The position numbers and the translations under genes were made by a program. Of a DNA stretch of 64,000 nt, positions 24,046 through 35,610 are shown one piece after another (positions within the stretch are counted from its first letter, which is position 1; each line of letters opens with the position of its first letter). The stretch comes from Lindgomyces ingoldianus (lineage: Eukaryota > Ascomycota > Dothideomycetes > Pleosporales > Lindgomycetaceae), in contig NW_022985211.1 in the NCBI RefSeq assembly GCF_010093535.1, positions 172,754 through 236,753 on the forward strand, given 5' to 3'. Under the pieces are notes generated by a model. The model ran no database searches, was not told the DNA's origin, and worked only from the letters and a program-made list of their open reading frames with translations.

Positions 24046-24773
24046 AAGATAAAGTAAGAAAGTAACTTATTTATAAAAAAAAAGTTGCTAGTGTTTATAT
24101 ATAAGTATAACTATGTTTTATACATGTGTATAGCTAAATTAAGTTGCCTAAAATAGTTAGCTATCTAGCTTACGTATTAAAAGCTATGTGTACTAAAAAG
24201 TCCTCTTTCTTTGTATAAAGAGAGAAGGTAGTAGTTATTTATAAGAAGATTCTTGCCTACTTACTCTGTTACAGGCTGTACGCTTAGCGTACAGCTGCCC
24301 ACCACTACCTACTGCGTGCGTAGCCACGCAGAGAAGGGACCCACTACTAGATGCGTAGCCACCTAGAGGAGTGAGACAACTAACAATAATGAAAAAATTA
24401 AAAAAAAATTATATTATGTACATAAAATATACAGAATATAAAGATATTAAAAGTAATACTGTAAAATAAAACTAGCTTAAAGTACTAAAATAATAAAATT
24501 AATATATTAAAAGATTTAATAAGCCTATAAATTTAATTATATATAAGTTAAATAATTTCTAATTTATATATAGTAACTTAAAAAGATGCTACTTTTTTAA
24601 GTTTATACATAAAAATTTTTTAGTACTTAGCTATATATTTAAAAAAAACTTCTAAAAGTGCTAGAAAATAAAAACATTATCTTATAGCTAAATAATAAAA
24701 GTACTTAAGCATAAAAGACATATAATATAGTATAAAAAAGTAATTATGCTTAAAAACCTTTATATAAAAGTAG

Positions 24774-24851
24774 TGTTGCATACAGCTATCTGTCTATACA
24801 TATTCTTCTGCTGTGCTAGCTAGAAGGTTAACCTTTTAGTAAAACACAACA
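24774..24851 (-). mobile_element. Small 78-bp element, family I (copy I3)
   Basis: The reverse complement of 57515-57592: starts TGTTGCATACAGC and ends AAAACACAACA. Both ends are LTR-like (TGT...ACA). No target duplication is visible here. It lies within D2 sequence. Confidence 0.65.
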
Positions 24852-25769
24852 GTTATAAGCTTCTAAGTTTATATATAAAAGATTTTAAAAAATAGACACT
24901 ATAAGACTTTTTAGCACTTAGCTGCATGTTTAAAAGGGAGCTTATATAAGTGCTAAAAAATAAAAAAATTACACTATAGCTAAGTAATAAAAGTAGTTAA
25001 GCCTAAAAGCTATATAATATAGCATAAAAAAAGTAATTATGCCTAAAAAGCTTTATATATAACTTTTATTACTATATAAAGCTTTGCATAAAAACATTAA
25101 AGCTCTTAATATACACATCTAGTAGTAGATAGACAATAGTTGTAAAAAACTTACTTTTATGCTACTATAACTAGACTACATAAAGCTATTTATTTTTATA
25201 AATAGATTATTTCCTAATAATAAGAACCTTAGCTTATAGCTAGGATTTTTAACTATATTAAATAATAAAAACTATATAAAACAAAGTAACTACTTTAAAA
25301 TACTAGGTAACATTATACACTAGAATTCTACTAAGTGTAAAAGAGTAACTAGAAGTGCCCTTACTAGTAAACTATATAAAATAGTTAAAAAGTTTAATAA
25401 TGTAATTACTTCTAGTATAACTTTATAGTAAATTATATAAATACTTAAACTACTACTAATTTTAGTAGTAATCTATATAAATTTAAGGTTTTTATATAAT
25501 TACCTTATTAAGCTAGGCACTACTAGTAAAAAATAACTTATAATTAACATTATATTACTCTATAAATTATATAACAAAAAAGAGATTATAAAAATTAAGT
25601 AAATTAATAGTAAAAATAACTTTATAAATGCATGTATAAAAAAAATACTAAATTAGGCTTTTTAACTATTAATATTAACTAACTACCTCTCTGTCTAAAT
25701 AGAAGCAACTGTAGACTAGCTAGATCCTATGCGCAAAGATGCTTTAAACTAACTAGACTAATAACACCT

Positions 25770-26361
25770 TGTTACAATCCTTGCTTCGTGAAGCACTCGG
25801 GTCTATCGGTATTCCTAGGGGGGAAGTAGGACGGAAGGTAGGGGCCAATCCGGTAGGGTGTACAGTCCTACGTACAGGCTATTGGGCTAATGGAGGGTGC
25901 TATAGGGAGACCGGATCGTGGTTTGCCCTTATGCGGCAGTAGGGTGGCTGGGTTAAACAGTCCTTGCAGACAGGGTTAGAGGTATATATAATGCAAGATA
26001 TACAAATAGTATTGCAGCTCTTTAGAAAGCTAAATGCTACTTAGTCTATGTAAAGAATAAACTAAACATTAAACACACCTCCTAAAGGTTGTTTAATGTG
26101 GGAACTATATACATGTGTAGAGGACGCTAAGGCGAGCTGGACGAGCCCACACGAGCCCGCCAAGCGGGGCTCGCTGAGCTCTCCTGGACTCGTGGGATTC
26201 GCGTCCTATCCTCCTATTGGACGACGCATTCTTCCGTGATCTCGGGTAGCCGTGCTACCTCCGCGTCCTCCGCTTGGTCTGTAAGCGAGTCCCGCTCCAA
26301 CCGTACCATATTGTGGAGCATCCTGGGTGGAGTTACGCTGGTCCAACCGTAGACCGTAACA
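25770..26361 (+). mobile_element. Solo LTR, family J
   Basis: A 592-bp TGTTACAATC...GACCGTAACA unit with the exact duplication CACCT at 25765-25769 and 26362-26366, inserted in D2. It is GC-rich and undamaged. It contains a possible TATA box (GGTATATATAATGC, near 25980), as expected of an LTR promoter. It is the only copy in the window. Confidence 0.88.
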
Positions 26362-26805
26362 CACCTTTATATAAAGCTTATTTCCTTTTTTTTTCTATTG
26401 CATGCACCTCTTTATATAAAGATCCTACACTATCTTATTACAGAATCCTGCATAAATAGAAAGGAGGTAACTAGTACAGAAAGCAACTTCTTAGATAAAA
26501 ATAAAAAGTTGCTAGTATCTATATATAGTAACAGTGTTACAGTCTAGATAGTTATTGCGCATAGGAAGGACTATGTAACTATGTTACATAATGCTTGTGT
26601 GTGAACCTCTGTGCGCAAACATCTAGATATTCCCCTTTTCCTCTGTACAGAGGAAAAGACAGAGCAATACAGAACTAGAAACATGTTGCCCCCACCCTAC
26701 CTACTTCGTACGCTATGCACACTGTACACTACTCTTACTCTTGCTACTTAAGTTCTTATACTATAAGCAGCTAGCTAACAAAGCCTATTTAACAAACTAA
26801 GTAAT

Positions 26806-27097
26806 TGTAACAGCGCAGGCAAGACAATAGGTCCGAATGCGGTGGGAGTCCACTCAGAGGCATATGGGAGTGCGTGGGGACTCTGAACCTGGGAATGCCA
26901 TTGACACCTATAGGCCTTTTACAAAAGGATATTAGAAAACTACTAAGCTAGCTATAGAGGCAAGGTGCAACTAAATACATGAGGGAATAGAGGTACAGCA
27001 GGGGGCAGGGCAGAGTCGGGGCCAGGTCGAGGTCGGGGCTGATACAGGGGCCTTCCGGAGGTTCCGGGCGACCCGAGATGGAACGAGAATCGTTACA
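26806..27097 (-). mobile_element. Solo LTR, family A (copy A4)
   Basis: A 292-bp reverse-oriented family A LTR with the exact duplication GTAAT at 26801-26805 and 27098-27102. It interrupts repeat K; the undisturbed target, ACTAAGTAATTATAA, is visible at about 18970-18985. Confidence 0.92.
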
Positions 27098-28420
27098 GTA
27101 ATTATAAGTAGGCTATTGTTATTAAATACATTTAGTAACAATTTTATAAAAGTAAGTTATATTACTTTAAAAAGCAAATAAAGCTACATTAGATAATAAT
27201 ATATAAAACAAAAGTTAAGTTTAAAATAAATTCTTTTTATAGTTATTAGTAATTTAGATTCAAGGTAGATATTAACTAATAAGTAAAATATTAATAAAAT
27301 CAGCTAGAATAGTATGGAATTAAGTACTATACTATAAAGTTAACAACATTTTAGCTACTACTACTAGTTAAGTTACTAATTACAAACTTATACTAGTTAT
27401 TTAGAAATTAAACTTCTTTTATAATTTAATAAATTTATATAAGAGTTATAAAGTAATATATAATGTAACTACTAAAATTTTATTATAGTAGACTATTTAC
27501 TTGCGTAGACTGCATGCTTGTAAAATATATTAGCTAGTTAACTTTACTATCTTCTCTACTACGTGTAGCTAGCAGATTGTATGTTATATTGTGCACAGCA
27601 GCTAAGCTAGGTGTAAAACTATGTTAACTTAGATTTAAATATGTTTAATAATTACTTTTTCTAGCTAGTTAACTTTTTTTAAGTTAAGCTACTAATTAAA
27701 TCAAAAAGCTACTAGCGTGTTAGTAGTAGTAGATTATTTGTTTAAACTTGCTATAAATAATACTAGCCTAGTAATTACTCTAGATCTTGTTATTTCTAGT
27801 AAAGAAAATTTTAAACTAAACATCTACTTTATTTAAAGAAAATTAAGTAGCGCTATATTAAGCTATTTTAAATTAAAATAAAAACAGTAGGTAAGGTTAG
27901 TAAAGTAGCGCGCCTATTTATATACAGCGCTTACTTATAGAATACGTTGAATATTTTTTATTACTAGTAAACTACATGTTTAAGTAGTTGTTAAAAAGAT
28001 TTAAAAAAGTAACATATTAAAATAGGCTTTTAAGAGTGTAAATAAGTGGCATATTATGTAGCTATTATATAAAATAGTAAGGTAGTAAAGTAAATTTATA
28101 TTAAAACTGTGTAGGTAAGGTTTTATACACTTTATACATAACTGTACATGTATACACTATAATATTGTAGCATGTGTTCTTTAACCAAACATAATTCTAA
28201 TGTATACTCTATGTACTAAAAAACTATTTAGTTATAATCATAGTTTTTATTCTATATAGTTACTTAGAATTAAGATTAGATGTTGTAGAAAATAGATCCT
28301 CTTTAGTATAGGCTTCTATACGTTGATTTGTTAAGCTGTAGTTGAGGAAGCTTACTTAGCTAGAGAGGAAGGTTATTCTTAGGTACATACTAGACTTATA
28401 ATTACGTGGATTTGCATCCT
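27098..28420. repeat. Repeat family K continuation and unclassified AT-rich DNA
   Basis: The first 80 bp match 18978-19058. The rest is AT-rich with no open frame and no recognised domain. Composition returns to normal from about 28380. Confidence 0.5.
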
Positions 28421-28962
28421 AGCGGTATAACGTGTTTCGTAAGCAAGTAAAACACCTAAGTGAGTGGACTAGAAAACCCTACTACGACGCCTGCGCAGCA
28501 ACAACACGCAATGTCTTACCCTTACGTTGCGTAGGAACTCTAGTGTGTTATATGCGGAAGGTTAATGAGAGGATGTTAAATGTATCTGCTGCGTGTTTTG
28601 CACTCTATATCTGCTTTGATTAATAGAGAAGATAGCGGGCTTAATAGCTGCTTCATTGCAGGGTGTAGAATGCTTGGAGTGGTAGCTCGATCGCGCGTTA
28701 TAACAAATCCAGTTCAGCAAAAGTCAACTTGAAATTGCCAGCTCTACGGTACCCAAAAGTCCGAGCCTACTCCTCATTTTCCCCGCAGAATCGCCAAGAA
28801 CTCGAGGTTTTGAACTAACAAAAAGAAAACGGCCGTTCCGTGGAGCCCAATGACATGCATGAAACTAAAGCAGAACGAACAGATTGGTCTTAGCCGTGAG
28901 GGGTTCGTGAAACAACTTGCCAGGTCCAGGGTCCAAGCACCTCGTTCCAACGCATCTCCTGC
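28421..28962. other. Left edge of gene island, no supported gene
   Basis: Normal-composition DNA. A 63-codon open frame (28432-28623, plus strand) has no recognisable motif. The sequence after it would be the 3' flank of the transcription-factor-like frame on the minus strand. Confidence 0.4.
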
Positions 28963-30015
28963 TCACGCCACCATTGAACTTCCATACCTCGCTAACGCAG
29001 AGTACGTTCGCTCCAGCAGATGTCCTGACAAAGCATCCAGGCGCCCAAGGTCCGAAGCCGCAAGCCGGTGATAGTCCGCACCAGACATCCTCGAGCCCTG
29101 CGAGATCCGGTGACGGTCCGCACCAGACGCCCTCGAGCTCTGCGAGATTCGGTGATGGACGTCCGCCACCACATTGTTCATGGACACCATCGACGCCCGA
29201 AGCATTTCCTGCAGCAGCAAGTCTCTTTCGGAATCGTCCAGTATGAATCGGCCGACAGTCGCCGTTGTATGGCGACCGAAGGCAGCAGAAGTGGCGGTAT
29301 GAGAGCTGCTCGACGTCGAAGCGTAACTAGGATGCATCGCAGGGTGACCACTATGCATCACCTCCGTCGGGTCGTAGTCATCGCAGCTGCGGGTTGTGGG
29401 CCATGCTAAGTCGAGAAAGTCCATCAGGCGGGCCACAGATTCGAGGAGCATTTGTGCAAAGTCAAGGGATTGAGAACAGCCGTCCTCGCACCGTGAGGGG
29501 TCCCGGAGAGCGGTGATGAGGCGCTCGGAAAGGTGGAAGACATCTGTGACGTCTAGGAGTGATGTCTGCACTTGTTGCCTCATGGTGTCCATCTCGGATC
29601 GGAAAAGACAGGTCGGTGGCCGTTCCAGATCCATTTGTCTGCTTTCAGCAGGTCGTGAGCGGAAGACAACAACGAACGAAGCGAGTTTTGAGTAATAGTT
29701 CACGGTGGACAGGACAATATTATTGACACGATTGCAGTATTCTGCGGGGTAACTAAATCTAATCCTAGGCACTCTACAAAAACGTAGAATGCGACAGTTG
29801 TCGTCGCCCAGTTGCGGGATAGTTCTCCCTGTCATCACAATATCACATGCGGGGAAAGTCGTTACGCGTTCCGGGCTGAGGGACTTAGTTTCTCTAGCTG
29901 CGAGAATAGCCGTAAGTTTCTCGGTCCGGCCATAGTCTAAGCCGTTCCGGCGAGGTGTTAGTACAAGAGGGGACCCTGTGCACGCTAAATATACGAGGAT
30001 TACGAGATGTATCAT
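28963..30015 (-). CDS. C-terminal half of a C6 (AflR-like) transcription factor, probably a remnant
   Basis: A 350-codon open frame. The part from Met128 (29634) to the end is the convincing one. SLLDVTDVFHLSERLI, then a Cys pair, then LDFAQMLLESVARLM and later GRFILDDSERDLLLQEMLRA follow the order seen in the regulatory domain of fungal Zn2Cys6 activators of the AflR type. There, a cysteine-rich helical segment is followed by a 'fG.yeld..e...Ll..iLr' block. Between them is a Ser/Thr-rich linker. Near the end is an imperfect 13-residue repeat (SGADRHRISQGSR and neighbour). No Zn2Cys6 DNA-binding domain is present in or upstream of the frame, and beyond 30020 the DNA turns into RIP-type AT-rich sequence. 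The first 127 codons look unlike a protein domain and may be former intron or flank. If real, the family regulates secondary-metabolite clusters in the nucleus. Alternatives are a truncated gene or an unrelated hypothetical protein. Confidence 0.5.
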   Translation of the reverse strand: MIHLVILVYLACTGSPLVLTPRRNGLDYGRTEKLTAILAARETKSLSPERVTTFPACDIVMTGRTIPQLGDDNCRILRFCRVPRIRFSYPAEYCNRVNNIVLSTVNYYSKLASFVVVFRSRPAESRQMDLERPPTCLFRSEMDTMRQQVQTSLLDVTDVFHLSERLITALRDPSRCEDGCSQSLDFAQMLLESVARLMDFLDLAWPTTRSCDDYDPTEVMHSGHPAMHPSYASTSSSSHTATSAAFGRHTTATVGRFILDDSERDLLLQEMLRASMVSMNNVVADVHHRISQSSRASGADRHRISQGSRMSGADYHRLAASDLGRLDALSGHLLERTYSALARYGSSMVA

Positions 30016-31009
30016 AGATCATTTGATCTGCCCTATTTAGCTTAGTAATTGTACATAAAACAAGACCTAGTTGGTATCCTAAAATCGCGTATCTCTACCA
30101 CCTAACTACATTACTGCCTTACAACAGTGGCGCTAAATACCTTTAATATTCATTCTAGTTTATTTCTTAATAGATTTAATTAACTTCTCTTTTGTCTTTA
30201 GCAACTACTTCTATACTTAATCTTTAAGAAACTTCTATATACTTATAAAAGATTTAATTAAAAGAATTACTCGCTACTATAGAATCTATATATCTAGTTA
30301 ATATTTAATTCTTTCTATAGCATTTTCTATACATAAAGAAGCTTTATTATAAAAATAGAAAGTAGTAATATAAGTTTAAAAATATATATAGCTTGTTTTT
30401 AAACTTGAAAAATTAGTGTATAAAAATGATTTATATTACGACAATAATTAAATAACTTTTATTTCTCTATCTTAGTAATTAAAATATTGTTTATAAGTTT
30501 CTATAGTTTAAGCTTAAATATTATTATACTAGTTTATATAAATAGAATATTTAATAATATACTTATAGTAACTCTTTTATAGTAACTTTTTTTAAAAACA
30601 TTTATAAGTATATTTTTTTACTAGTTTTAATTCTATTCTTTTAGGCTATTTTTAAAAATAAATTTTAACTTTTATAAAAAAAAGCTTAGTGTATACTTTA
30701 ACTAGATGTTAGTAAATAGATATAGCATGTGTAGAACAATTTTCTAAAGCTTTTCACACTATCTAATACCTTTATACATAATAATAGATGGTAACGTAAA
30801 GTATTTTACTCTTTTAGAAGATCTAATAGGTAGTCTAGCTTGTATTACATTATAGAGTAAAGATAAAGTATATTTAGTATGTGTAGTTAACAATAACGTA
30901 GGCATAAGCTATTAACGCGACATCTAGTATTCTAATAGGTATATAACAGGTACTTAGTCATCAAGGGTATCTGAAATACATAGGGATTGGTAATCTCTAT
31001 CTAACGAAT
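30016..31009. other. AT-rich spacer
   Basis: RIP-type AT-rich DNA with no open frame over 60 codons and no element recognised. Confidence 0.5.
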
Positions 31010-31340
31010 TAGGTGATTCTTCTGTTTCCAGCCCCCACAGGGACCCCTCTTGTGGAAGCGGGGTACCTGCGAGACTTGCGGGCCGCTCGCATTGCGGGCC
31101 GTTTGCCTTGCGAACCGCTCCGTAGGCGTCCTGCAGCCGCTTGGTCCAGCCCTCTCCCGTATTTTAGTGCATAATGCACAGCCTCGCGGAATGCATTTGT
31201 TATATGCAGTAATCAGTGGATTCCTTAGCAGCCATCGCGAAATTCCCGCGCACATGCAAGATCGCTTACGAACCCTAGTTTTTTATAAATATCTTAATAT
31301 TAGTGTTAGAACTAACATGCTTCACAAGCGAGTTGTCACC
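31010..31340. other. Isolated GC-rich island of unknown nature
   Basis: About 330 bp of GC-rich sequence (for example GGGCCGCTCGCATTGCGGGC near 31080) between AT-rich blocks. Open frames on both strands overlap and show no domain. It contains direct repeats around TTGCGGGCCG/TTGCGAACCG (31075-31120). It may be a solo LTR or gene scrap, but no terminal repeats or target duplication were found. Confidence 0.4.
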
Positions 31341-31379
31341 CTAAGTAAGTTAGTAGCTCTAAAGCACTAGGAAACCCCT

Positions 31380-31836
31380 ACTTAATAAGTAGAAATATCT
31401 AGAACTACTAACTAGAATTAGCTAAAAACTCTTGTGTAAATTTATAATGTATTTTACAAGCAAGCAGTCTACACAAGTAAATAGGCTACTTTAATAAAAT
31501 TTCTACGCCTTGTACTTTAATTTATAATGTATCGACTAATTACTTTTAACATACTAATAAAGAAGGTTAAATACTTTTAGCTTTTAAGTAAAGTAAAAAG
31601 CTAAATTTTAAACATGTAAGCTGCTTAAAAATATAATAGTAGATTTTTATAATAGAACTATAGAACTAACTTATAAAAATTAACAAATTTAAAGAAATTA
31701 GCTATTATAAATTTCTACTTACTTTAAATTTATAAAAAAAATTTTTACCTTTAAGTTATAAAAAAAATTATTAATTAACTATAAAGCTATTATAGTTTAA
31801 TCTATGTTAGAGTTTTGTTTTTATAAATTTACATTA
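31380..31836. repeat. Repeat family K, third copy
   Basis: AT-rich sequence related block by block to about 18000-18430. It is cut by the 5' LTR of copia D3. Confidence 0.6.
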
Positions 31837-32118
31837 TGTATGTACGCAGCAGCAGCGTCACGGCCTGGATACAAGCGATCCCGCACAAGCAGGATCACGT
31901 ATCTATGTTACATAATGCTTGTGCGCAAACCTCTGTGCATAAACATCTAGATATCCCTCTTTTCCTTTATATAAAGAAAAGATAAGAGTAATATAGAACT
32001 AGAAACATATTACCCTTACCTTACTTACTTTGTACACTGTGCACACTGTATACTACTCTTACTTTTACTACTTAAGCGCTTATACTATAAGTAGCTAGCT
32101 ATTAAGGCTTATTTAACA
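31837..32118 (+). repeat. 5' LTR of copia D3
   Basis: A 282-bp LTR starting TGTATGTACGCAGCAGCAGC and ending ATTTAACA, homologous to the LTRs of D1 and D2. The 5' half keeps GC-rich blocks. The 3' end is AT-shifted. Confidence 0.88.
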
Positions 32119-34654
32119 CTAATTAGTAGTTAATTTAATTAACTATAAATTAGTAAAAGTAATAATAAAGTACTTACACTTTATAAAGTACTTTGTTTTA
32201 TTACTTATTTTTAAAGATAGTAGATTAATTTTTTATATTATATAGTAAGCTCTGCTACTATATAGAGTAAGAAAAAGATAGTGTAAGACACACACTAAAG
32301 CTATTAAAGCTGCACAACCTAGCAGCTAGATAATAGCAGTACTTATATAATTTACTAAAAAAGTAATTAACTATACTATTATAATAAAATCCTACTAGTA
32401 ACTAACAACTTTATATAATAATAATAAAAATAAAAAATAATTTTTATTATATAAATAACTTATAAAGGATATAAAGATATTTAAGGTAATAATATAAAAT
32501 AAAACTAGCCTAAAGTACTAAAATAATAAGATTAACATCTTAAAAGCTTTAATAAGCTTATAAATCTAATTATATATAAGTTATATAATTACTAACTTAT
32601 ATATAATAACTTAAAAAAGCGGTACTTTTTTAAGTTTATATATATTAAAAATTTTAAAAAATAAACACTATAAAACTTTTTAGCACTTAGCTATATATTT
32701 AAAAGAAAGCTTATATAAGTACTAAAAAATAAAAGAATTACACTATAGCTAAGTAATAAAAGTACTTAAGCTTAAAAGCTATATAATATAGTATAAAAAA
32801 AGTAATTATACTAAAAAGGCTTTATATATAACCTTTATTACTATATAAAGCTTTCTATAAAAGTAGACTAAACATAATGCTGCTAATAATACTAAATATA
32901 CTAGCATTACCTACTCTTACACTTTAGCTAGCACTACACTAATTACTATATAAATAATACATGCTACCCTACCTAACACCTGCCTTACACTCTTAATTGT
33001 ACACACTACTGCCTATAGTAGTGTATACACTACTAATACTACCTATATAATCTATACTATATTATAACTTAGATAAACTTTTACTTTAAAAGAAAACTAC
33101 TAAAAAAAAACTTCTAGTAAATGAAATTATATAATTTTAAAAAGTATAAAAAAAACAATAACTATATAAGTTAACTATATAACATTTTTATAAATAAAAT
33201 AAAGATTTTTATTAATTTATATTAATAGCTAGATATTTAAAAAACTTAGTATATAAACATCTTTCTAAATATTTTAAAAAGTTATATAAATATGTACTAT
33301 ATTTATAACATAGGCCTTAGATATAACTAGAAGCATTTATACAACACCTTAAGTAGTTACTTTAACACTAATATAAACTATAGCTAGTACTAGATAGACT
33401 AAATAATAATAACTTTTATATAATACTAATAAAAAAATTTTAATAAAAGTTTATATAAAGTTTTTAAAACAATAATTAATAAGCTTACACTTATATAAAA
33501 AGCACTAAAAATAAAATTTTAAAAAGATATTTTACTACACACTACTATTATATAAGCTTATTAAGGATAACTAGAACTAGAACATGCTATGTTTACTATT
33601 AAGCCTTTATATAAAGCCTTATTTAGTAACTTATAAGCATTACTTTAAGTTACTATAGACTAAAAAGTAAACTAATACCTTTAGAAACTGCCTAATATAT
33701 ACTACATAGGCTGCTAATATAACTTTATATAATAAAAGAGAAGCTTCTCTTTATATAAAAAAAGATAACATAGAAGATCTTTATTTAGGTTTAGGCTATA
33801 ATTTAGAGACAACTATATATAACGTACCTAACGGGTTGGCCGGCCACACAGGTTGGCCGGCCACTTTTGCCAAGCCCCTACTAAAACCACCCTATTCTCT
33901 CGCAAAACAGCCCACTTTAGCCCTGTATAGAGTAATATAACATAAGATATTATTTAGAGTCTACTTCTGCTACTTACTTACACATATGTAAGTTATGCCT
34001 AGTCTAATTACACTGCCTATATTGCCTTTAACTTAGCTTACCTTTTTTAGCGCGCACCTGCGTCTTTAGCTTCTTCCTATTACTACGCGCTCTAAACTCC
34101 TTTAGAGTAGTTAGACAAGCTTTATTCTTAACTATTAAAGTCTTTTTTACTTAAATCTGCTTTTTTTTATATAATTTATATTATGTAGCAGCCTTATTTG
34201 CTGCTTAAAGCTTTGTAATTTTATAGCCTACTTTATTATGTTAATGCCTTAGATAACTATTATTTACTTTTTATTACCTTACTATATTACCTTTAGCTGT
34301 CCTTATCTCTTTAAAGCTGTAACAACTGCTTTAGTTAATATCTAGCTTATTATAAAGTTTAACTTGTTAAAGTTATACTTATCTTTATTCTAGATACTAT
34401 ACTTAGCTTTTATGTTAGCTATAAGGCAAAACTAGCCCTAGATAACTTCTAGATTTTTATAAAGCGCTCTTTTATAATTATACTTATAATTAAACTTTAT
34501 TATAAACTTAGGGCAGTGCTTAACTTATATACTAGTCTAGTTTAAGCTAACCTAGCCTAGATTGCGCTTTATAGGCAAGGAATTAGCTATATTAGCTATA
34601 GCTGCAAGCCTAGGGGGAAATCTGCGCGTAATAAGCTTAAGTATATACTTAACA

Positions 34655-34934
34655 TGTCCGTACGCAGCAGCAGCGTCGCGGCCTGGATACGAACGATCGC
34701 GCACGAGCAGGATCACGTATCTATGTCACATGATGCTCGTGCGCGAACCTCTGTGCGCGAACATCTAGATATCCCCCTTTTCCTCTGTATAGAGGAAAGA
34801 CAAGAGCAATAGAACTAGAAATATGTTGCCCTTACCTTACCTACCTTGTACGCTGTGCACACTGTACACCACTCTTACTTTTACTACTTAAGTGCTTATA
34901 CTATAAGCAGCTAGCTATTAGAGCCTATTTAACA
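34655..34934 (+). repeat. 5' LTR of copia D1
   Basis: A 280-bp LTR, TGTCCGTACGCAGCAGCAGC...ATTTAACA, the best preserved family D LTR in the window. It is matched by 38674-38953. Confidence 0.92.
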
Positions 34935-35102
34935 CTAATTAGTAGTTAATTTAATTAACTATAAATTAGCAAGAGTAATAATAAAGTACCTACGCTTTAT
35001 AAGGTACTTTGTTTTGTTACCTATCTCTTAGAAAAAGTAATAACAAAGCACCTACGCCTTATAAGGTACTTTATTTAGTTACCTATTCTTTAGGATAGCA
35101 AA

Positions 35103-35610
35103 TTAATCCTTTGCATTGTACAGCAAGCTCTGCTACTGTACAGAGTAAGAAGGAGATAGTGCAAGACGCACACTAAAGCCACTAAAGCTGCACAACCTAG
35201 TAGCTAGACAATAGCACATTAATCCTTTGCATTGTACAGCAAGCTCTGCTACTATATAAAGTAAGGAGGAGATAGTGCGAGGCGCACACTAAAGCTATTA
35301 AAGCTGCACGACCTAGCAGCTAGACAACAGCAGTACCTGCGCGATCCACTGCACAAGCAATTAACTCTACACTTTATAAGGCACTTTGTTTTGTTACTTA
35401 TCTCTTAGAAAGAGTAACAATAAAGCACTTACGCTTTATAAAGTACTTTATTTAGTTACCTATCCCTTAGAATAGCAGATTAATCCTTTGCATTGTACAG
35501 CAAGCTCTGCTACTGTATAAAGTAAGGAGGAGATAGTGCAAGGCGCACACTAAAGCTATTAAAGCTGCACAACCTAGCAGCTAGACAACAGCAGTACCCG
35601 CGCAATCTAC
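35103..35610 (+). repeat. Tandem duplications in the D1 leader
   Basis: A block starting TTAATCCTTTGCATTGTACA recurs at 35103, 35219 and 35480. Each is followed by AGCAAGCTCTGCTACT and a GGAGATAGTGC box. The neighbouring TTATAAGGTACTTTGTTTTG box recurs at about 35000, 35060, 35372 and 35437. D3 has the block only once (about 32220-32350), so the expansion is specific to D1. Confidence 0.85.

Larger units (their letters stand above)
21826..24385 (+). mobile_element. Non-autonomous LTR element, family F
   Basis: A 2560-bp element bounded by LTRs at 21826-22118 and 24092-24385 (293 and 294 bp, TGTCTGTACG or TGTTTATATA start, CTAACA end). The duplication is an exact ATAAT (21821-21825 and 24386-24390). 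The interior shows no gag or pol. It holds a tandem array (22562-22985) of units that resemble the 3' part of its own LTR, AT-rich filler, and two later solo LTRs (A3, G2). That fits a non-coding, large-derivative type LTR element. It is inserted in D2. Confidence 0.88.
21050..26794 (+). mobile_element. Ty1/copia family D element, deleted and multiply interrupted (copy D2)
   Basis: LTRs of about 278 bp lie at 21050-21327 and 26516-26794 and match those of D1 and D3. Family D internal sequence lies between solo LTR E, element F, small element I and solo LTR J, all nested here. Near 25170-25700 the plus-strand frame reads LFIFINRLF and NNKNLSL, then STKCKRVTRS and KLGTTSKK, remnants of copia RNase H. 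Reverse transcriptase is not seen, so the copy is internally deleted. Flanks are AGTAA and AACTA, not an exact duplication. Confidence 0.8.

Noticed and set aside
31050..31370. 106-codon open frame in the GC-rich island
   Set aside because: Overlaps an equal open frame on the other strand and shows no protein-like features.
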